From NCBI GenBank assembly GCA_006226985.1, contig SBGC01000132.1, positions 1 through 6,044 of the forward strand: a stretch of 6,044 bases of DNA, written 5' to 3'. Made by a program: the position numbers and the translations under genes. The notes under the pieces were generated by a model. That model searched no databases. It worked only from the letters and a program-made list of their open reading frames with translations, and was not told the origin of the DNA. Shown one piece after another: positions 5,591 through 6,044 of the stretch (its first letter is position 1; every line of letters begins with the position of its first letter). This stretch comes from Bacillota bacterium. GTDB taxonomy: Bacteria > Bacillota_I > Bacilli_A > Acholeplasmatales > Acholeplasmataceae.

Positions 5591-6044
5591 AAATATCGTA
5601 TTGTGCAAGAATTTGGGCTGGTGTCTTTCGCAGTAACATATAAACAGGAAATAATCCAGCAAGAATATTAATGACATACATGATGGTTAGTCCAAATAAG
5701 AATGTTAAAGGTGTAATCTTAAATAAATTCAACTGACCCAACAATCCCTCTTGTAAATAACTTATTGCTAGACTAGCTAACACATAACCAATCAGTGTTG
5801 ATAATGACGTTAAAACAACAATTTCAACGATAAATGATCTAAATATCTCTTTCTTTCGAACACCTAATGCACGATAAACACTAATTTCATAAATACGTGA
5901 AATAAGTGATGAGCGAATAATGAAATAAAAACCAAGCATAGCAAATCCGACGATAAATCCAGCTGTTCCTAGTGAAGAATATAAAACAATATCTCGTTGA
6001 TTTTTTGCATCATTAAGTGCTTGTTGATATAAATCTGTAACTAA
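5589..6044 (-). CDS. FtsX/MacB-type ABC transporter permease (C-terminal fragment, N-terminus beyond window)
   Basis: The frame is open from the right edge to a TAA at 5589-5591, giving the last 151 residues of a membrane protein. An internal ATG at 5939 is not the real start, since coding sequence clearly continues upstream of it. Three hydrophobic membrane segments are visible at about 22-43, 72-96 and 115-138 of the fragment. Between the first two lies the FtsX-like cytoplasmic motif YEISVYRALGVRKKEI (52-67), the region that couples these permeases to their ATPase. The layout and the C-terminal P-x-x-I-L end (142-146) fit the last FtsX domain of permeases that export lipids, peptides or antimicrobials. 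The partner ATPase and the rest of the gene would lie to the right, so the substrate cannot be inferred. It converges on the nitroreductase and shares its terminator. Confidence 0.9.
   Translation of the reverse strand, partial: LVTDLYQQALNDAKNQRDIVLYSSLGTAGFIVGFAMLGFYFIIRSSLISRIYEISVYRALGVRKKEIFRSFIVEIVVLTSLSTLIGYVLASLAISYLQEGLLGQLNLFKITPLTFLFGLTIMYVINILAGLFPVYMLLRKTPAQILAQYDI

Noticed and set aside
5589..5939. A complete 116-residue membrane protein starting at 5939
   Set aside because: The same frame continues uninterrupted to the right edge, and the first membrane segment of the FtsX domain begins upstream of that ATG, so it is an internal methionine.
1..6044. UGA=Trp (Mycoplasma) genetic code
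   Set aside because: Every gene reads to full family length with no in-frame TGA, conserved tryptophans use TGG, and all stops are TAA, so nothing requires code 4, although the complete absence of TGA stops means it is not strictly excluded.
1..6044. tRNA, rRNA, riboswitch, CRISPR or insertion-sequence signals
   Set aside because: The intergenic space totals only about 220 bases, and no cloverleaf, spaced direct repeats, transposase motif or terminal repeats were seen on reading both strands.

Overview
The window is AT-rich, gene-dense and almost entirely coding. It suggests a low-GC Firmicute or an early-branching Mollicute-type bacterium (Acholeplasma, Izemoplasma or Erysipelotrichia-like). 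The grounds are strong purine-rich ribosome sites (GGGAGG, AAAGGA), a class II galactose-1-phosphate uridylyltransferase of the Firmicute type, and heavy use of A/T-ending codons. All six visible stop codons are TAA. Conserved tryptophans are encoded by TGG and no frame is broken by TGA, so the standard bacterial code fits better than the UGA=Trp code of Mycoplasma. The exact taxon cannot be settled from this window.

Layout: a run of five genes reads leftward from 4847 to the left edge. First come a histidine-phosphatase family protein and mutY, joined by a TAATG stop/start overlap. After an 80-base gap follow galK, galM and galT (galT cut by the left edge), packed with an 8-base overlap (galK/galM) and a 9-base gap (galM/galT). 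Diverging from the phosphatase, across a 104-base intergenic region holding two promoter-like elements and a small perfect inverted repeat, is a nitroreductase on the plus strand. It ends in a strong hairpin terminator that also serves the convergent gene at the right edge, the C-terminal part of an FtsX/MacB-type ABC transporter permease.

Function: GalM (beta- to alpha-galactose), GalK (galactose to galactose-1-phosphate) and GalT (galactose-1-phosphate plus UDP-glucose to UDP-galactose plus glucose-1-phosphate) form the Leloir pathway of galactose use. The UDP-galactose 4-epimerase GalE is not in the window. MutY removes adenine opposite 8-oxoguanine, and the nitroreductase is a flavin redox enzyme. 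A shared oxidative-stress theme for the 4323-5560 block is possible but is only inference.

I see no mobile element, CRISPR array, RNA gene or clearly novel system. This looks like an ordinary metabolic and housekeeping region. The points worth a second look are the two candidate operators, a few departures from family consensus (MutY LSFR in place of LPWR, a shortened segment in GalT) and the very short leader predicted for the phosphatase-mutY transcript.
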